Below, piece after piece: positions 37,062 through 48,295 of a stretch of DNA of 64,000 nucleotides. The translations under genes and the position numbers were made by a program. The DNA comes from Lobosporangium transversale. Taxonomy: Eukaryota > Mortierellomycota > Mortierellomycetes > Mortierellales > Mortierellaceae. Numbering within the stretch: the first letter of the stretch is position 1; each line of letters starts with the position of its first letter. The stretch covers positions 580,501-644,500 of the forward strand of contig NW_019028982.1 in the NCBI RefSeq assembly GCF_002105155.1, given 5' to 3'. Under the pieces are notes generated by a model. That model saw nothing but the letters and a program-made list of their open reading frames with translations, ran no database searches and was not told the DNA's origin.

Positions 37062-37337
37062 TTAAAAGCAAGTGCCACCTTGAGCCCCGTTTCTATCGCA
37101 CAAGTCGTAGAACCAGCTCTTCTCGCCGGTTTCAACGGCCCATACATGGTATTCACCATTCTTGTAGCCCTGACGCCAGTGCTTTGAACCCTTCTTAAAT
37201 ACAGTGCGAGTGACTTCCTCACGACGAACACACTTGGAAGCTCCACAGTCGACACAGTAGCAAGACCAAGCCATGGTTACATTGAGAAACATTAAGCAGA
37301 AGATGAGAACTGCAAGCACGCTGTTGGTTCTGGCCAT
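37062..37337 (-). CDS. Small secreted cysteine-rich protein, SSP1
   Basis: A 91-residue protein. Residues 1-23 are a signal peptide with a strong hydrophobic core (VLAVLIFCLMFLNV), predicted cleavage AMA|W or TMA|W. The mature 68 residues start WSCYCVDCG and contain six cysteines (26, 28, 31, 36, 80, 90): C-x-C-x2-C-x4-C, a 43-residue cysteine-free stretch rich in Lys/Arg/Trp/Tyr, then C-x9-C at the extreme C-terminus (GGTCF). Two paralogues in the window share the framework. A signal peptide plus six cysteines in a short basic protein suggests a disulphide-stabilised extracellular protein (effector, antimicrobial or cell-surface ligand). No known family is recognised. A canonical 82-nt intron (37446..37365, GTAAAT...CTCTAG) lies in the 5' UTR. 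Confidence 0.85.
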   Translation of the reverse strand: MARTNSVLAVLIFCLMFLNVTMAWSCYCVDCGASKCVRREEVTRTVFKKGSKHWRQGYKNGEYHVWAVETGEKSWFYDLCDRNGAQGGTCF

Positions 37338-37480
37338 TTTGTCGTATAATCAGTTAATGATGAGCTAGAGAGAGAGATGATTTTAGTTAAGAGTGAGAGA
37401 GGTGGATAGATGAAGGAGAAAGAATATAGCCTTAAACAGTATTTACCTTAATTAGAGCTATTGGTGAATTAAAAGTAAAG

Positions 37481-37514
<34 letters not shown>

Positions 37515-37524
37515 GCAAGATCGA

Positions 37525-37532
37525 GTTTTATA
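37525..37532 (-). promoter_or_regulatory. TATA box of SSP1
   Basis: TATAAAACTCGATCT on the minus strand, upstream of the 5'-UTR intron. The same TATAAAACTCGATCT stands before SSP2, and TATAAAATCCGATCT before SSP3. Confidence 0.75.
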
Positions 37533-37606
37533 AACGCTTCTCCAAGCAAGGGACAATGACGCGGGCCCTCTGCTTCCTGCAGATGTTCCTGATGTTGAAT
37601 ATTAAG

Positions 37607-37622
37607 TTTTTTGTGCGGCGTG
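37607..37622 (-). promoter_or_regulatory. Shared upstream element CACGCCGCACAAAAA of SSP1
   Basis: CACGCCGCACAAAAA, 75 bp upstream of the TATA box. It is conserved at the same place in all three SSP promoters while surrounding sequence differs, so it is a candidate activator site. Confidence 0.65.
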
Positions 37623-38251
37623 TAAGAGCAAGGTTTATCGGCGCGGTGAGAGAATGCACAACTGTTTAATACGTGATGTTACACACAACGAACGTTGCGG
37701 CGTCTTTTGCATTAATATTATTCCTCCAAACTCATACAACAAGGGAATCCATCTGCTCTTTTCTTATTCAGTCGGCTATATTCTGAAGCTCCAAAGCCGA
37801 ACAATTTTGGTTATAATCGAGAATAACCAATGACACAAGTTTCATTCTTCTTTTCGTAGAAAAAACATTGTGTGCCCCCGCAATTCTTGACCTGGGATCC
37901 CCAACTCAAGCTTCTATTTTTTCTATGATAAAGAAGCTTCCCAGTAAACTCTCCCTCTTATTTGTAATTTTTTGATCATTTTATTAATTGGCATGTAGAA
38001 CCGTTATCCTTGATTTATGCAGTCAAACATAATTGCCCTTTTTTCAATACAAGGTTTTCAACAATCACAGACAAGAAAAGAGTAGAGTCACCATGCAGAC
38101 GAGACTGTATATATGTATGAAAGAGAAAGCAAAAGAGCCATCAAGGACCATAGAGTAATTTATTTGCCTTGCGCCTTTATTGTTCTGCTCTACTGTGTTA
38201 TGTCTTATCGCCACTATGGTTAATTATCCTGGGATGATTATCGTTCTTTCT

Positions 38252-38527
38252 TTAGAAACAGGTTCCACCCATAGCTCCATTCCTGTCGCACAACGTGTTG
38301 AACCAGCTCCTGTCTGCACCATCGATATTATAGACGTGATATTTGCCATCGCGGCTCGACAATCTCCATTGTTTGGAGCCCTTTTCGTACACCGTACGGG
38401 TGACGGTATCACGACGGACGCACGAGGAAGATCCACAATCAACACAGTAGCAGCTCCAGGCCATGGCTACGTTGAGGAACATTAAGCAGAAGACTAGTAC
38501 TGCAAGGAAATTGTTGACCCTGGCCAT
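38252..38527 (-). CDS. Small secreted cysteine-rich protein, SSP2
   Basis: 91 residues and alignable to SSP1 without gaps. The signal peptide (residues 1-23) and six cysteines at the same positions are retained; SCYCVDCGSSSCVRR and DRNGAMGGTCF are the most conserved blocks. The middle (KGSKQWRLSSRDGKYHVYNI) is more variable but keeps the Trp/Tyr/basic character. A 90-nt 5'-UTR intron (38641..38552, GTATAT...TTCTAG) and the same TATA and upstream element are present. SSP1 lies 0.9 kb downstream in the same orientation, making a tandem pair. Confidence 0.85.
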   Translation of the reverse strand: MARVNNFLAVLVFCLMFLNVAMAWSCYCVDCGSSSCVRRDTVTRTVYEKGSKQWRLSSRDGKYHVYNIDGADRSWFNTLCDRNGAMGGTCF

Positions 38528-38734
38528 TTCGTTGTATATTATGTTAAAGGACTAGAAGAAACGATAAGATGTTAGTCGAGCTTGAGAAAGTTGATACTAG
38601 AAGTTGGGAGTGGACGAATAAAGGAGGATTGTATAATATACCTTGAATTGGATTTGTTGAGTTGTTGCACTGGTTGTGAAGAAAAAAAAAAGGGAAAAAA
38701 GGAAAAGGGAAAGGAAAGGAAAGAGTGAGATCGA

Positions 38735-38742
38735 GTTTTATA
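38735..38742 (-). promoter_or_regulatory. TATA box of SSP2
   Basis: TATAAAACTCGATCT on the minus strand, identical over 15 bases to the SSP1 element. Confidence 0.75.
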
Positions 38743-38825
38743 AACATTTCTGACATTTGGGCAAGGACACTATACGCTTTGGGTTAATTTAATACATTAA
38801 ATCACGTCTCTATTTGAACCTTGTC

Positions 38826-38840
38826 TTTTTGTGCGGCGTG
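38826..38840 (-). promoter_or_regulatory. Shared upstream element CACGCCGCACAAAAA of SSP2
   Basis: Exact copy of the SSP1 motif, 84 bp upstream of the TATA box. Confidence 0.65.
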
Positions 38841-39915
38841 TTTTTAGTCCAAGCATCGGATGAGCAAGAAGGAAAACATCTCAGGTAGGCGTTCCTTCCA
38901 TGGAACAATCTGTTCAGTACACAGTCGATGCAAAGACGAAGTATATACATCTTTGATGTTCAGGTAAGAGAATGAGTTCCTGCTCAGATATCCTAGGATT
39001 CCTTGCACGCAATAGGAAATAAAAAAATATTATCAACCTGACAATTTTCATTGCACTTCAAGCATTTTCGCAAAAGCCTTCATGATAAAAAAATACAGTT
39101 GAGAAAACTATCTTATTTAGATCCAACAGCCACATATCTATTATCCTTCAAAAAAGGCAAGAAGCCTCCACCCTGTCTAAAATCTTCGACTATTCACTTA
39201 ATATAGCTCATAGTGACACTTCAAACTGAAAGGCATCAAGCTGGTATGCATCGTAGTCAGGAAGAACGAGCACATGACAAGTATAAATCTACAGGGCATC
39301 CTCCTTCGCATATTATCTCATTCTTCATATCACAAATACCTTTAATTTCAAGGTTCACAGGAGAGGGATGGTGGTGTAATGGGACATTAAGACGACAGAG
39401 GACGTCTTTTACGCGAGCTAGCGATCACCTTCTGTCTCACTCACTTTCTTCTAGTACACCGAAAAGGGAAATTGGGTGGGTACCATATACTATTTAGTAA
39501 TGAGCCAAGGTTTAGAGCCTCACTGCTAATATAGGATTGGTAATTCAGGAGAGAGTTGCAAGTTCAAATAATGGATGCAAAGACATCCTTTTCTTAATCG
39601 TCTTAGTGCTTTATCTGGTCATGCAATATTGGCTTGAAAATATTGTGGCATTTTTTTTTTAAATAATTCGTCTTATTACTGACCGTCTGCATCTTATGAA
39701 TGTGGGAAAGCACGAGTGTAAAAACGATGATGCAGGGGCCAAGCCGCTAACTTGAAATATACACTTTCTTCCATCCACAGCCTTTTGGAAAAACAGATAA
39801 GCTTAGTTGGATTTAGCTTACAAGTTCCTGATTTTGAACCAGTGAAGCACACTGAATTTTTTGAACGGGTCTACAGTGCACAGCCACACTTGAACTGTCG
39901 CGTTGGACTCTGATT
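38841..39915. other. Intergenic between SSP2 and F-box gene
   Basis: Contains the rest of the SSP2 promoter and a dispersed-repeat copy (about 39535-39660). No gene recognised. Confidence 0.5.
39535..39660. repeat. Dispersed repeat, copy 3 (short)
   Basis: GGAGAGAGTTGCAAGTTCAAATAATGG followed by GATGCAAAGACATCC resembles the central block of copies 1 and 2, and it ends in a poly(T) run. Confidence 0.4.
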
Positions 39916-41843
39916 ATGCGACTCAATCCTCTCATCCATTTAATGGCTGATGTTTTTCTGACCATGCTTTCAAACCAAAGTGTCACCATCTTTGATATTC
40001 CACTTATTCTTGAGCTCATTTCCGAGAGTCTGTCAAAAAAAGACCTTCAGCAATGTATTCTCGTCTCACATGCTTGGCATGATGCGTTTATCCCATTTCT
40101 CTGGCATGACATTCGCATTTTCCTTAAATGTAGCCTAAAACGCTTTCGAGCTGAAGAAGTTCATTCTGTTTTGCTTTCCCAAAACAGGGCTTCTTTGATA
40201 CATTCAATAACAACATATCGCGGGGAGCTTTTCCCATGGCTGCAACCGAATCCTCAAAGAAATAAACGAGAACGGAAGCGATTGCGTAGACTACAGCACC
40301 AGCAGGTGCAAAGACAAAAATCTAGCCTTGACGCCATCGTTGATGTCCACAACAATAATATCATCAAAATGAATAATGAAATCGAGGATCAATGCAAGGT
40401 CAAAGGCGGCGAGGATGCTCAAGGCAACATTCATTCGACCGCCTTTAGTCGTCTCCACTTGTCGCCCTCCAAATTTGCACCACCTCTGCCAGCACAAGTG
40501 TCCAGTTTTGAGCCTCTTGTGTTGACGAACTTGAAGGTTCTTCGATGTCTCTCGTTCCCATGCGACCTTCTCAGTACTGGGCACAACAATGAATATCTGT
40601 ACCAGATCCTGACATTTGTGGAAGCTTGCCCGCATTTGCACACGTTTGAGCTTGATCACTTTGTCTATGAATCTCATTTTATCATCCGTCTGAGTAAAGT
40701 CCTCTGCCACCATAGTTCCCTAAAGGACTTTTCACTCTTACCAGCAAAAGCCATTCACTTAAGGGATCTACAAATCTTGCTTCGGCATTGTAATCGGTTA
40801 GAATCGCTCGAAGTAGCTTGTTATCCTTATTGTCCTACAACTTCAAGTGAGGAGGAGATGAAGGAGTTAGAAGAGATGCCCGAGACTACAATTCGACACC
40901 TGAATTTCGCCAGGGTAGTTTCTTCGGGCCTCATTCCTACTCTAGTCGCATTTTTGAAAAAGTGTCCCCAATTAATCGAGCTACGATTCCTGGATCATAA
41001 TGAATCTCAGCTTCTGATGGAAACGATTACAAACTATTTACCGAAACTTTGCCGACTAGATTTTTCGCGTACTACAATACAAATTGCAAGGGTGATCAAT
41101 GCCTGCCAGACCGGGATAGAGTCCTTCAAGGGTAAAATGAATAGGTTGTTATCATCGAGACGATCAATACGTTGTTATTGCAACAATCGAGATATGGGTT
41201 CACATTACGAGATATCTGCCTTGCGAGTTGCTCTGCAGTTCAAGGTCGGGATATTCAGGCGATTTTGGTATCGTGTCCAAATCTCGTGAGTTTCCATGGT
41301 ATGCCTCTATTGGCTCGGAATGATTTCTTTATTAATGATGAATCGCCCATCTTGAGCGTGATTGACATGAAAGAAGAAGCTAAGACTAGAGCCAAAGACA
41401 AAGCCAAATCTACAGTCAACAACAACCGCAGCTTTTCTGCGACAGTGGATTGGGTTTGTTTGAGGTTGAGAGAATTGACATTGCGGTTCGAAGAAACTGA
41501 AATGGAAGTGTTTCCGAAGTTAATTACGGATCAAATCTGTGCATTAAAACAGTTAGAATACCTACGGTTATTGGTAGAGCCTCAACGTGTTTCTAACAAG
41601 AGTACCGACTCAGCTCCGACCCCCATTTATGCACCCATTGTTGAAGGAACGATGGAGCCTGAGCCATCGACCCTACTAGATCTGGATTTCAGGACAGCAT
41701 TTGAAAAACAGGTCTTACAATCCTTACCATTATTAAAGTTAGTGACTTATGATTATGATGTAGGAGAGTCGTCGCGAGAAAGTACAAACAACCAATATTC
41801 TATTCCAAACTTTGCCAAGAGTAATAAGATAACACCTACGTAA
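39916..41843 (+). CDS. F-box protein with leucine-rich C-terminal region
   Basis: An F-box near the N-terminus (IFDIPLILELISESLSKKDL then CILVSHAWHDAFIPFLWHDI) is followed by a long region with LRR-like periodicity (SLKDFSLLPAKAIHLRDLQI, LIELRFLDHNESQLLMETI, LRELTLRFEE, LKQLEYLRLL). F-box proteins recruit SKP1 and select substrates for SCF ubiquitin ligases; expanded F-box/LRR families are common in Mortierella-type fungi. Two frames must be joined. A canonical 107-nt intron 41132..41238 (GTAAAA...CTGCAG) joins 39916..41131 to 41239..41843 in phase, giving 606 residues. Alternatively a 1-nt frameshift near 41147-41151 would keep a further repeat-like stretch (YGFTLRDICLASCSAV) that the intron would remove. 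The start could also be a later Met before the F-box. Confidence 0.75.
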
Positions 41844-42148
41844 CCAAATAATATCAATAAATAAAATCAATGCCGGTAAATAAAAAAAAAAAAAAGTTCT
41901 ATTTCCAGTTCTATGACAAGGCATGCTCGCAGGAATTTATTGATGAGTCGTTTTTCTTCATATTATATGTGAATAAGAATAAGCCTCTCCATACTTCTGC
42001 TTTCGCTCCTTGTCCCTCTATCGTGAGCGTCATATTGTGTATCGTGCTGTGTGTTTAAGTGAATAACCGTCCAAAGTCGGATATGGGTAGAAAAAAATTG
42101 TGGACGAGAAAATATTTGATTTGCGTTCGTTCAGTTCAAATAGTTTTT

Positions 42149-43067
42149 TTAATGATGATGAGGCTTCTGCTCGAAACGGATGCCGCCTGGATCAGATTAA
42201 AGAAAAGGGAAAAAAAAATGGGTATTTAGTCAAATCACTCTGTCTCTACATAACACTCGTACCAGCATACATCAATTGATATTAAACGCTTAATAAACTA
42301 ATATAACGTACAGTATCCACATGCATGAGCGCCAGGACGATCCTATGTAGTTGAATCAGATAGAAATAAGGCGAAGAAAAAAAAAGTTGACACGATTAGA
42401 TACAGGAAAGTATTCAATGACATCTCCTTTTGTGCTTCAAATCTTATCAGAAATAGTGATGATCGATAGTTACCAAATTGATCCAAACAGCAGGATGTCC
42501 CAAGGATCCTCCGCCTCCATCGCATCGTGCACGACGACCCTCAACCAAACGAATAGGCTCCTCAGCAATCAACTCAACAGCAGCGCGTGGTTTAGGCTTG
42601 ATGTTTGAAGTAATAAGTAAAAATGGCAATGGTAGTAATCATTATAATAAATGAGAGATAAAGTTGTACAGAGTCAGTTATTGTGTGATCCTAGTGAAGG
42701 TTGAAACTGTTCCATTCCAGAATTCCTTCATCCTTTTGTAATGTCCCTGGATTTCGGATTGTCCGGAATCCTGAATAAAATTCTGTGAATCCATCTGCTT
42801 GCTCTTTTTTTTTTTTTAAGAATCTGGTGCATTTACCTGAGCCTCAATATCCACATGTTCAAAGCGGGGGCCTTTGAATGCAATCTTCTTTTCAACTTGA
42901 TTCTCGCTCCAAGTTGTATCTCTATTGACAGCCTGTTTGAGGTCGTGGCGGATGTTTTGAGCAACGGCTGTAGAGGATGAGAGTGTGCGGATTGCAATAG
43001 CGTTAACATTACGGACACTAGCAGCAACCACTGCCTGAGAGGCTCTGATGCACTTGACTGTGTTCAT
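42149..43067 (-). CDS. NDUFS6: NADH:ubiquinone oxidoreductase 13-kDa iron-sulphur subunit (NDUFS6-like)
   Basis: Four minus-strand exons, 43067..42837, 42596..42474, 42342..42312 and 42186..42149, total 423 nt: 140 residues plus stop. The first about 35 residues are a basic, Ser/Ala-rich mitochondrial presequence ([20 protein letters not shown]). The conserved C-terminal zinc-binding domain reads [20 protein letters not shown] then [15 protein letters not shown], with Cys, His, Cys and Cys ligands as in the NDUFS6 family (PF10276-type). In complex I this subunit sits in the matrix arm and is needed for late assembly. Donors GTAAAT, GTAACT and GTACGT and acceptors ATCAAG, CATAG and TCCAG keep frame. 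Exon 3 is a 31-nt micro-exon. Confidence 0.95.
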
Positions 43068-43078
43068 GGTGCTTTATT

Positions 43079-43662
43079 GTTTTAGTGCAAAATGTCAATA
43101 GAGAGGAGTGATGGAGTGGAGAGATTACAATTCATTCAATCCACAACCCGAATTATACAAGAGATCTTTTTACAACCCCACTTGCTTCGGACTGTTTAGC
43201 TCCGAAATGGCATGGTACAATACAAATGTTGCTCAAATTGCGTCTTGAAAACATTTTGCACGTGCTCCTATTTAAATTTTTATGGCAGATGCTACTGGAC
43301 AAATCCAAAGACCCTTGAACGTCAAGAATTATAGATGTGCTGAAGCGCCACTTTTTCAGAGATAAGTAGCAAGGACGTGTAGACAAGGCCATTCATGTCT
43401 TGGCGGGTCTGTGCTCTCAATAAGAATATATGAGAAAAAAAAACTAACGTGTGTTGCTTAAAATACGTTGTTTCGTATGTCACAAGCTCCATCTGTTCTC
43501 GATACTCTTTTCCTATCGTATTCATACTTGTAATTTACTCTATGTGCGCTTGTAATCCAGAGTAAATACTAGGCTGGGAAATACCACAGGGTGCTTTCCT
43601 TTCTTTGGTAAAACCCTTATTTGTGAAAATCCCCCCCTACCTTCTGGTTAATTGAGAAGTAG

Positions 43663-43695
<33 letters not shown>

Positions 43696-43886
43696 CGAAT
43701 CGAATCTGTTATCAAGCTTTCCACCATCTCATGATGCGCTCCTCTCCCAGGTATGCGTGCCATGGTTTATCCCATGCACCATATTTATGACGGAGGTAAA
43801 CTCCTTGGCGGTGTAGCTGATGAAGCCACTCTCGAATTCCCGCCACTAAGGGCGAATTGGAGACATTCCGTGCAGATCCGGCTACT
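43079..43886. other. Intergenic, no gene recognised
   Basis: Holds the NDUFS6 promoter side, a poly(T) run at about 43664-43695 and, from 43751, an open stretch (MVYPMHHIYDGGKLLGGVAD) that runs into the left inverted arm. The latter looks coding but has no recognised family and may be a remnant interrupted by the inverted-repeat structure. Confidence 0.4.
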
Positions 43887-44255
43887 AGCTACATCTCAGG
43901 TCATGTTCTACATTTCAATGGTTCAAAGATCCATTTCCATCCTTGAGTATAGACAATTTACAGTAGGATGTATATTACCAACAACAGTGATTTCTATTTG
44001 AGAAAGAGCCTGAACTCACAATGATCAAGGGCACTCAATTTGTAATATTTCAGACAAACAATGTTTATTGCCAACTATTTGTTATTCTGCCACGCCCAAA
44101 CTGCGCACTCACCTCTTTTCTTTTCTTCTTCTTCCTCCTCTTCCTCCTCTTCCTCTTCTTCCTCCTCCTTCCTCTTCCTACCTTCATCTCCTTCCTTCCT
44201 TCTCTCTCCTCCATCTCTCTTTCATTGTGTGTGTCTGTGTGTGTTTGTCTGTGTG
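43887..44255 (+). repeat. Left arm of a large inverted repeat
   Basis: About 367 bp that recur in reverse orientation at 47930-48295 with only a few substitutions and small length changes in the CTTCCTC and GT microsatellites. The outer edge begins AGCTACATCTCAGGTCATG. It contains a (CTTCCT)-type pyrimidine tract and ends in a GT/CTGTGT repeat. Confidence 0.85.
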
Positions 44256-46676
44256 TAAGTGTGTTTGTGTCTGGTGTCTGGTGCCTGTTGGGCCTTGCTC
44301 TCGCTTCTCCAAGCTGAAGTCTCATTGCAGTAGTCTATCGAACAATCAGTCAATGAAGCCTCGCTTTGACCAAAGCCCCCTTGGTTCAGACGGCAGGAAA
44401 CAGGGTTACACAACATGGCAGTACAATTGCACGACCACGCGCAGCACGGTCGTAATTGGCCTAATCCGGAGTGATTCGGCGCATCGATATACCACTAAGT
44501 ACTTATACCTATATTTCCTACGCGAAAGTACCAAGAGCGCTCCGATCAAAGCGAGGCCCAGAGACTAGAAGTCCTCTAGGGCTACTGCAATGATCTCTCC
44601 TCAAGGGACTGCGTGAGGTCGGCGGGCGAGTGGAAGGGGGCCCAGTAGAGGGCCCGGCGGACTAGGTCCTAAGCAGCTAGGCCTCTAAAGAAAGAAGACA
44701 AAAAACAAACAAACACGTGGTTAGAATATTTGGGAACACAGCAGAGCTCTCCCCAGTACAAAGACAATAAAGGACAGGAAAGCACGACATAGACTCTAAA
44801 AGGGATTGCACTTACAGTACTGCTCTCATCCCATTTCGGTAAGCACTGCATAGGTTCATGGCAGGCTTTGGAATGATCGTCACCGTGGCTCCAGGGTTAT
44901 TGGCCCCTGTTACGGCTAGAAGAAAGAAGGCAAAAGGGTGAGGGCGAGGCGGTAAGTATACTGGATTTGTTTTGGTGATAGGATAGACAACAGGTAGTCA
45001 CAGGCAAAACAAAGCGAAGCTACGCATACACTGTAACTTACTTGATGTCGGCGGCGAGGGTACTTTGATGGACCGTGCTTTTTTCTGATTAAGCTCTTAT
45101 TTTTATTTCTATGCTTCTGGCTTGTTCAGGGCGTTTTCTGGCTTTGCTCTGTAGCTGGCTAGGAGTTTGTGTGGTTTGCAGTCTAAGGGTAGCATGAATA
45201 GAGGGAGAAGTAGACAGAAAAAAAGAAGGGTCGAAATAAGGACGATGAAGCATAGACTGGGAAAGCTGTGAACTTCAGTAGGAGTGGCTGTTTGGGGAGT
45301 GCTGCTTACCTTTCATCTTGATCGGGGCCGATAGTCGAGGAGACCGAGGAGAAAGAGAAAAATAGCAGTGGTCGGATTCCAAGGCGCGATACACCAAGTA
45401 CCTTGCTTGCTGTACGCTCAAGAGCGACCAATAAAATATCAACAACAAATAAAAAAAATATACGGGTCTTTGATATCCCTGTCATATTTCATATGAAAAT
45501 GAGGAAACAAAGTATCAACGTTTACATGTCGACCCATAAAAAGCACATATTGAGGGGATGGCGTGTTGTATTATTTTGGCGTTCTAAAAAGGAAAAAAGG
45601 AAGAAAAAAAGGGAAAAAGAAAAAAAAGTCTGTTCGGACAAAAACTGCCGCAGCATAGTTCCCACGATAGTTTATCCTCTTCCTTGTTAGAGATGAAGAG
45701 CGAGAATGGGAGAAGAGAGCTAAATAGTAAACTTGACTGATAAGTGCCTGATGGGCCCTATTACTAAGAACTAAAAGGTACTCGAGCTAAATACTAGTGA
45801 TAAACAGAGTATGCGAGCTTTAACAAGTTTGTGCTCTGAATCTCGTTCTTTTACTGCACTGTTTTTCTTTTTTTCTTTGTTGTATGCCATACAAAGAGAG
45901 CAATGTGGCTCGTGCTCTTGTTGTGCTGTTGCATGTATGACCCTGCATATCTTTGAGGATAGAATGTTATTAATGCTATTTCCACCTACACCGTGAGAGT
46001 TTTTTCTTCCTCCACCTTGCAAGCATATGAAAATTAACGAATGACATCACAGGTGCGCAGATTATCTATTATCAATCTTCTTCTTGAATAAGGCGTAAAA
46101 AAAGCAAAATGCTGAATATGTGTTTGTTATTCAGTCAATCCTTTAAAATCACAAATTGGTTTCAGGGACACGTCCAACAAATAAAAGCAAACCTTATTTG
46201 ACGAACGACAGTTTGGCGATTTGAATCCTTCCTTAATGTTGTTACCGTCATTTTTTCTTTTTTTTTTTGCCAAAAGCCTTGCACTGTTGACAGCAAGAGT
46301 CCCATTGTCAAGTTCCATCACTGTCTCCATAGTTTCGCATGAAAAAAAAAGTCACTGGATGTATAAATACCTCTCTTTTCCCCCGCCAAGCTTGCTCCTC
46401 ACTCAGGCACTTTACATGTGTTTGGTGCGTCTCCCCGCGGCGTTGCATCAGCCAGTAGTTCTGGTCCACCACAGGTGCGAACCAGGCGAAAATGTTGCTC
46501 CAGCGCTTCAACAGGTGTGGTTGTTTGTACTCGTTGATGATCGGTCGGCGGACTGTCAGAGAGTTGCGGGGCCAGCGGGGCGCATTAGTCAGACCACCTC
46601 CTCGTGGTGCGTCCTGGGCTGTCTGCTCATCTGCAGACAGGCGAAGAGTCTGACACTCTTTATAACTCTTAGTGTT

Positions 46677-46707
<31 letters not shown>

Positions 46708-47929
46708 TTTATTTTTTATTTTTTTTTAAAAAAAAAAAAAAAACTCTTTGTTCAACAAAGCATTAGCTCGTCTTGCTGGTGTACACCTTTCTTTCATCTC
46801 CTAGAGCAAAACTTCCTCGCAGCCATCTTTTTTCCGAATACAGAAGCGAATGATTAGCCGCTTTGGAGGCATGAAGGTTTTGGTTGATTGTTGTTTGTTA
46901 AACGATTCATTTGAGCAGGAATCAAGGAGTGAATAAACGAATCTGTAAGAACGGTTGACGCTACGTCGGGCGTGCTTTTTTCTGAGCATAGTGGATAGGA
47001 TATAGCTCAAATGACATTAGGGCAAACGACACGGGACATTGGATATAGAGCATAGGAAAACCTCGAGTCAAAATATAATACTCAAGGTCACCAACTGCAG
47101 TCAGCTTAAATGCTAGAGTCTCGAGAAGCTAAAGTACCCAAGTCAACCAAGATGCTCAAGATACTCAAGATCTCAAGGTCATCAAGTGCTCAAGGTGTTC
47201 ATTCTTTACTCGATGCTGTGAGTATCAGGCTCTCGAGGTAAGCTGAGACCCTTTTCTATTTCCTTCTTGCTCATTGAAGTAGATGTTTCCAAGTTCCAAG
47301 TGAGAACCAATAATAACAGTGAGAGTGCTAAGTGATGTAACTTGTATTGAAACTGAAGGCTTCTACAGTGCTGATTTTTTTTATTTTATTATATTTTTAC
47401 TCAACTTCTAATTGGTGTAGTCTGCGCTTTATCCCAAAGATCGGTATATTAGAACCCATTTGTTTAGTGTGTTTACCTAGCTATATGCTGAGGCTGTGTG
47501 AAAGCAAAGTGGAGGGTTCTTCAGCAGTCCTATCCACAGCCAAGGCATTAAAAGCTTTGTTACTAAGCTTTTATTCTATTTCCTGCAGATGTCTATATTA
47601 TTAAGATGCATGGCACCAAGTCAGGACCTGCAGAGCGAGAGTCTGCAGCTTCTGAGACTGAGGCAGTAACTCCGGTAGGTGGTGCTTTGTCAAGGATCTA
47701 GGCATATAACAACGCGACATGGTATCTTCCGAGCTAAGCAGATGGTTAAGTCGTGGTAAGAGCACAATCAGTTGGGAGGGTAAGCTTTGGCGCTTATTGA
47801 GGACATTCGATGAAAACTATCCTAATGAGAACCATGTCTGTGATGGCACCAGCATGCTTATAAGCAACAAATCTATACAAGAAAGAAAAAAAAAGGAGGG
47901 TGAGATTGGAGGAGAAGTAACACACAAAC
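44256..47929. other. 3.7-kb interior of the inverted-repeat structure
   Basis: No transposase or other intact gene was recognised. Non-repetitive, moderately GC-rich DNA lies at 44330-45400. A (TTTA)n tract at 46672-46722 follows a segment that may be the tail of a non-LTR element. Short CTCAAG-type degenerate repeats occur at 47060-47200. Open frames up to 181 codons (46221-46766) mostly cross low-complexity DNA. Confidence 0.45.
46425..46740 (+). mobile_element. Possible 3' tail of a non-LTR retroelement
   Basis: A GC-rich segment (46430-46640) ends in GACACTCTTTATAACTCTTAGTG, then TTATTATTTATTTATT..., a run of about nine TTTA units, and finally a T-run/A-run. Simple-repeat tails after a unique 3' segment are typical of LINE insertions. 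No reverse transcriptase is present, so the call rests on the tail alone. Confidence 0.25.
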
Positions 47930-48295
47930 ACACAGACAAACACACACAGACACACACACAATGAAAGAGAGATGGAGGAGAGAGAAGGAAGGAAGGAGAT
48001 GAAGGTAGGAAGAGGAAGGAGGAGGAAGAGGAGGAAGAGGAGGAAGAGGAGGAAGAGGAAAAGAAAAAGATGAGTGCACAGTTTGGGCGTGGTAGAATAA
48101 CAAATAGTTGGCAATAAACATTGTTTGTCTGAAATATTACAAATTGAGTGCCCTTGATCATTGTGAGTTCAGGCTCTTTCTCAAATAGAAATCACTGTTG
48201 TTGGTAATATACATCCTACTGTAAATTGTCTATACTCAAGGATGGAAATGGATCTTTGAGCCGTTAAAATGTAGAACATGACCTGAGATGTAGCT
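47930..48295 (-). repeat. Right arm of the large inverted repeat
   Basis: Reverse-complement partner of 43887-44255. The outer edge ends CCTGAGATGTAGCT. Differences from the left arm include TTTCAATGGTTC versus TTTTAACGGCTC near the outer end and altered microsatellite lengths near the inner end. Confidence 0.85.

Noticed and set aside
44065-44325. Highly basic Arg/Lys-rich frame in the left inverted arm
   Set aside because: It is the reverse reading of a CTTCCTC pyrimidine tract.
46221-46766. 181-codon frame in the interior of the inverted-repeat structure
   Set aside because: It begins and ends in homopolymers and a (TTTA)n repeat, and the central part has no recognised domain; reported only as a possible retroelement tail.
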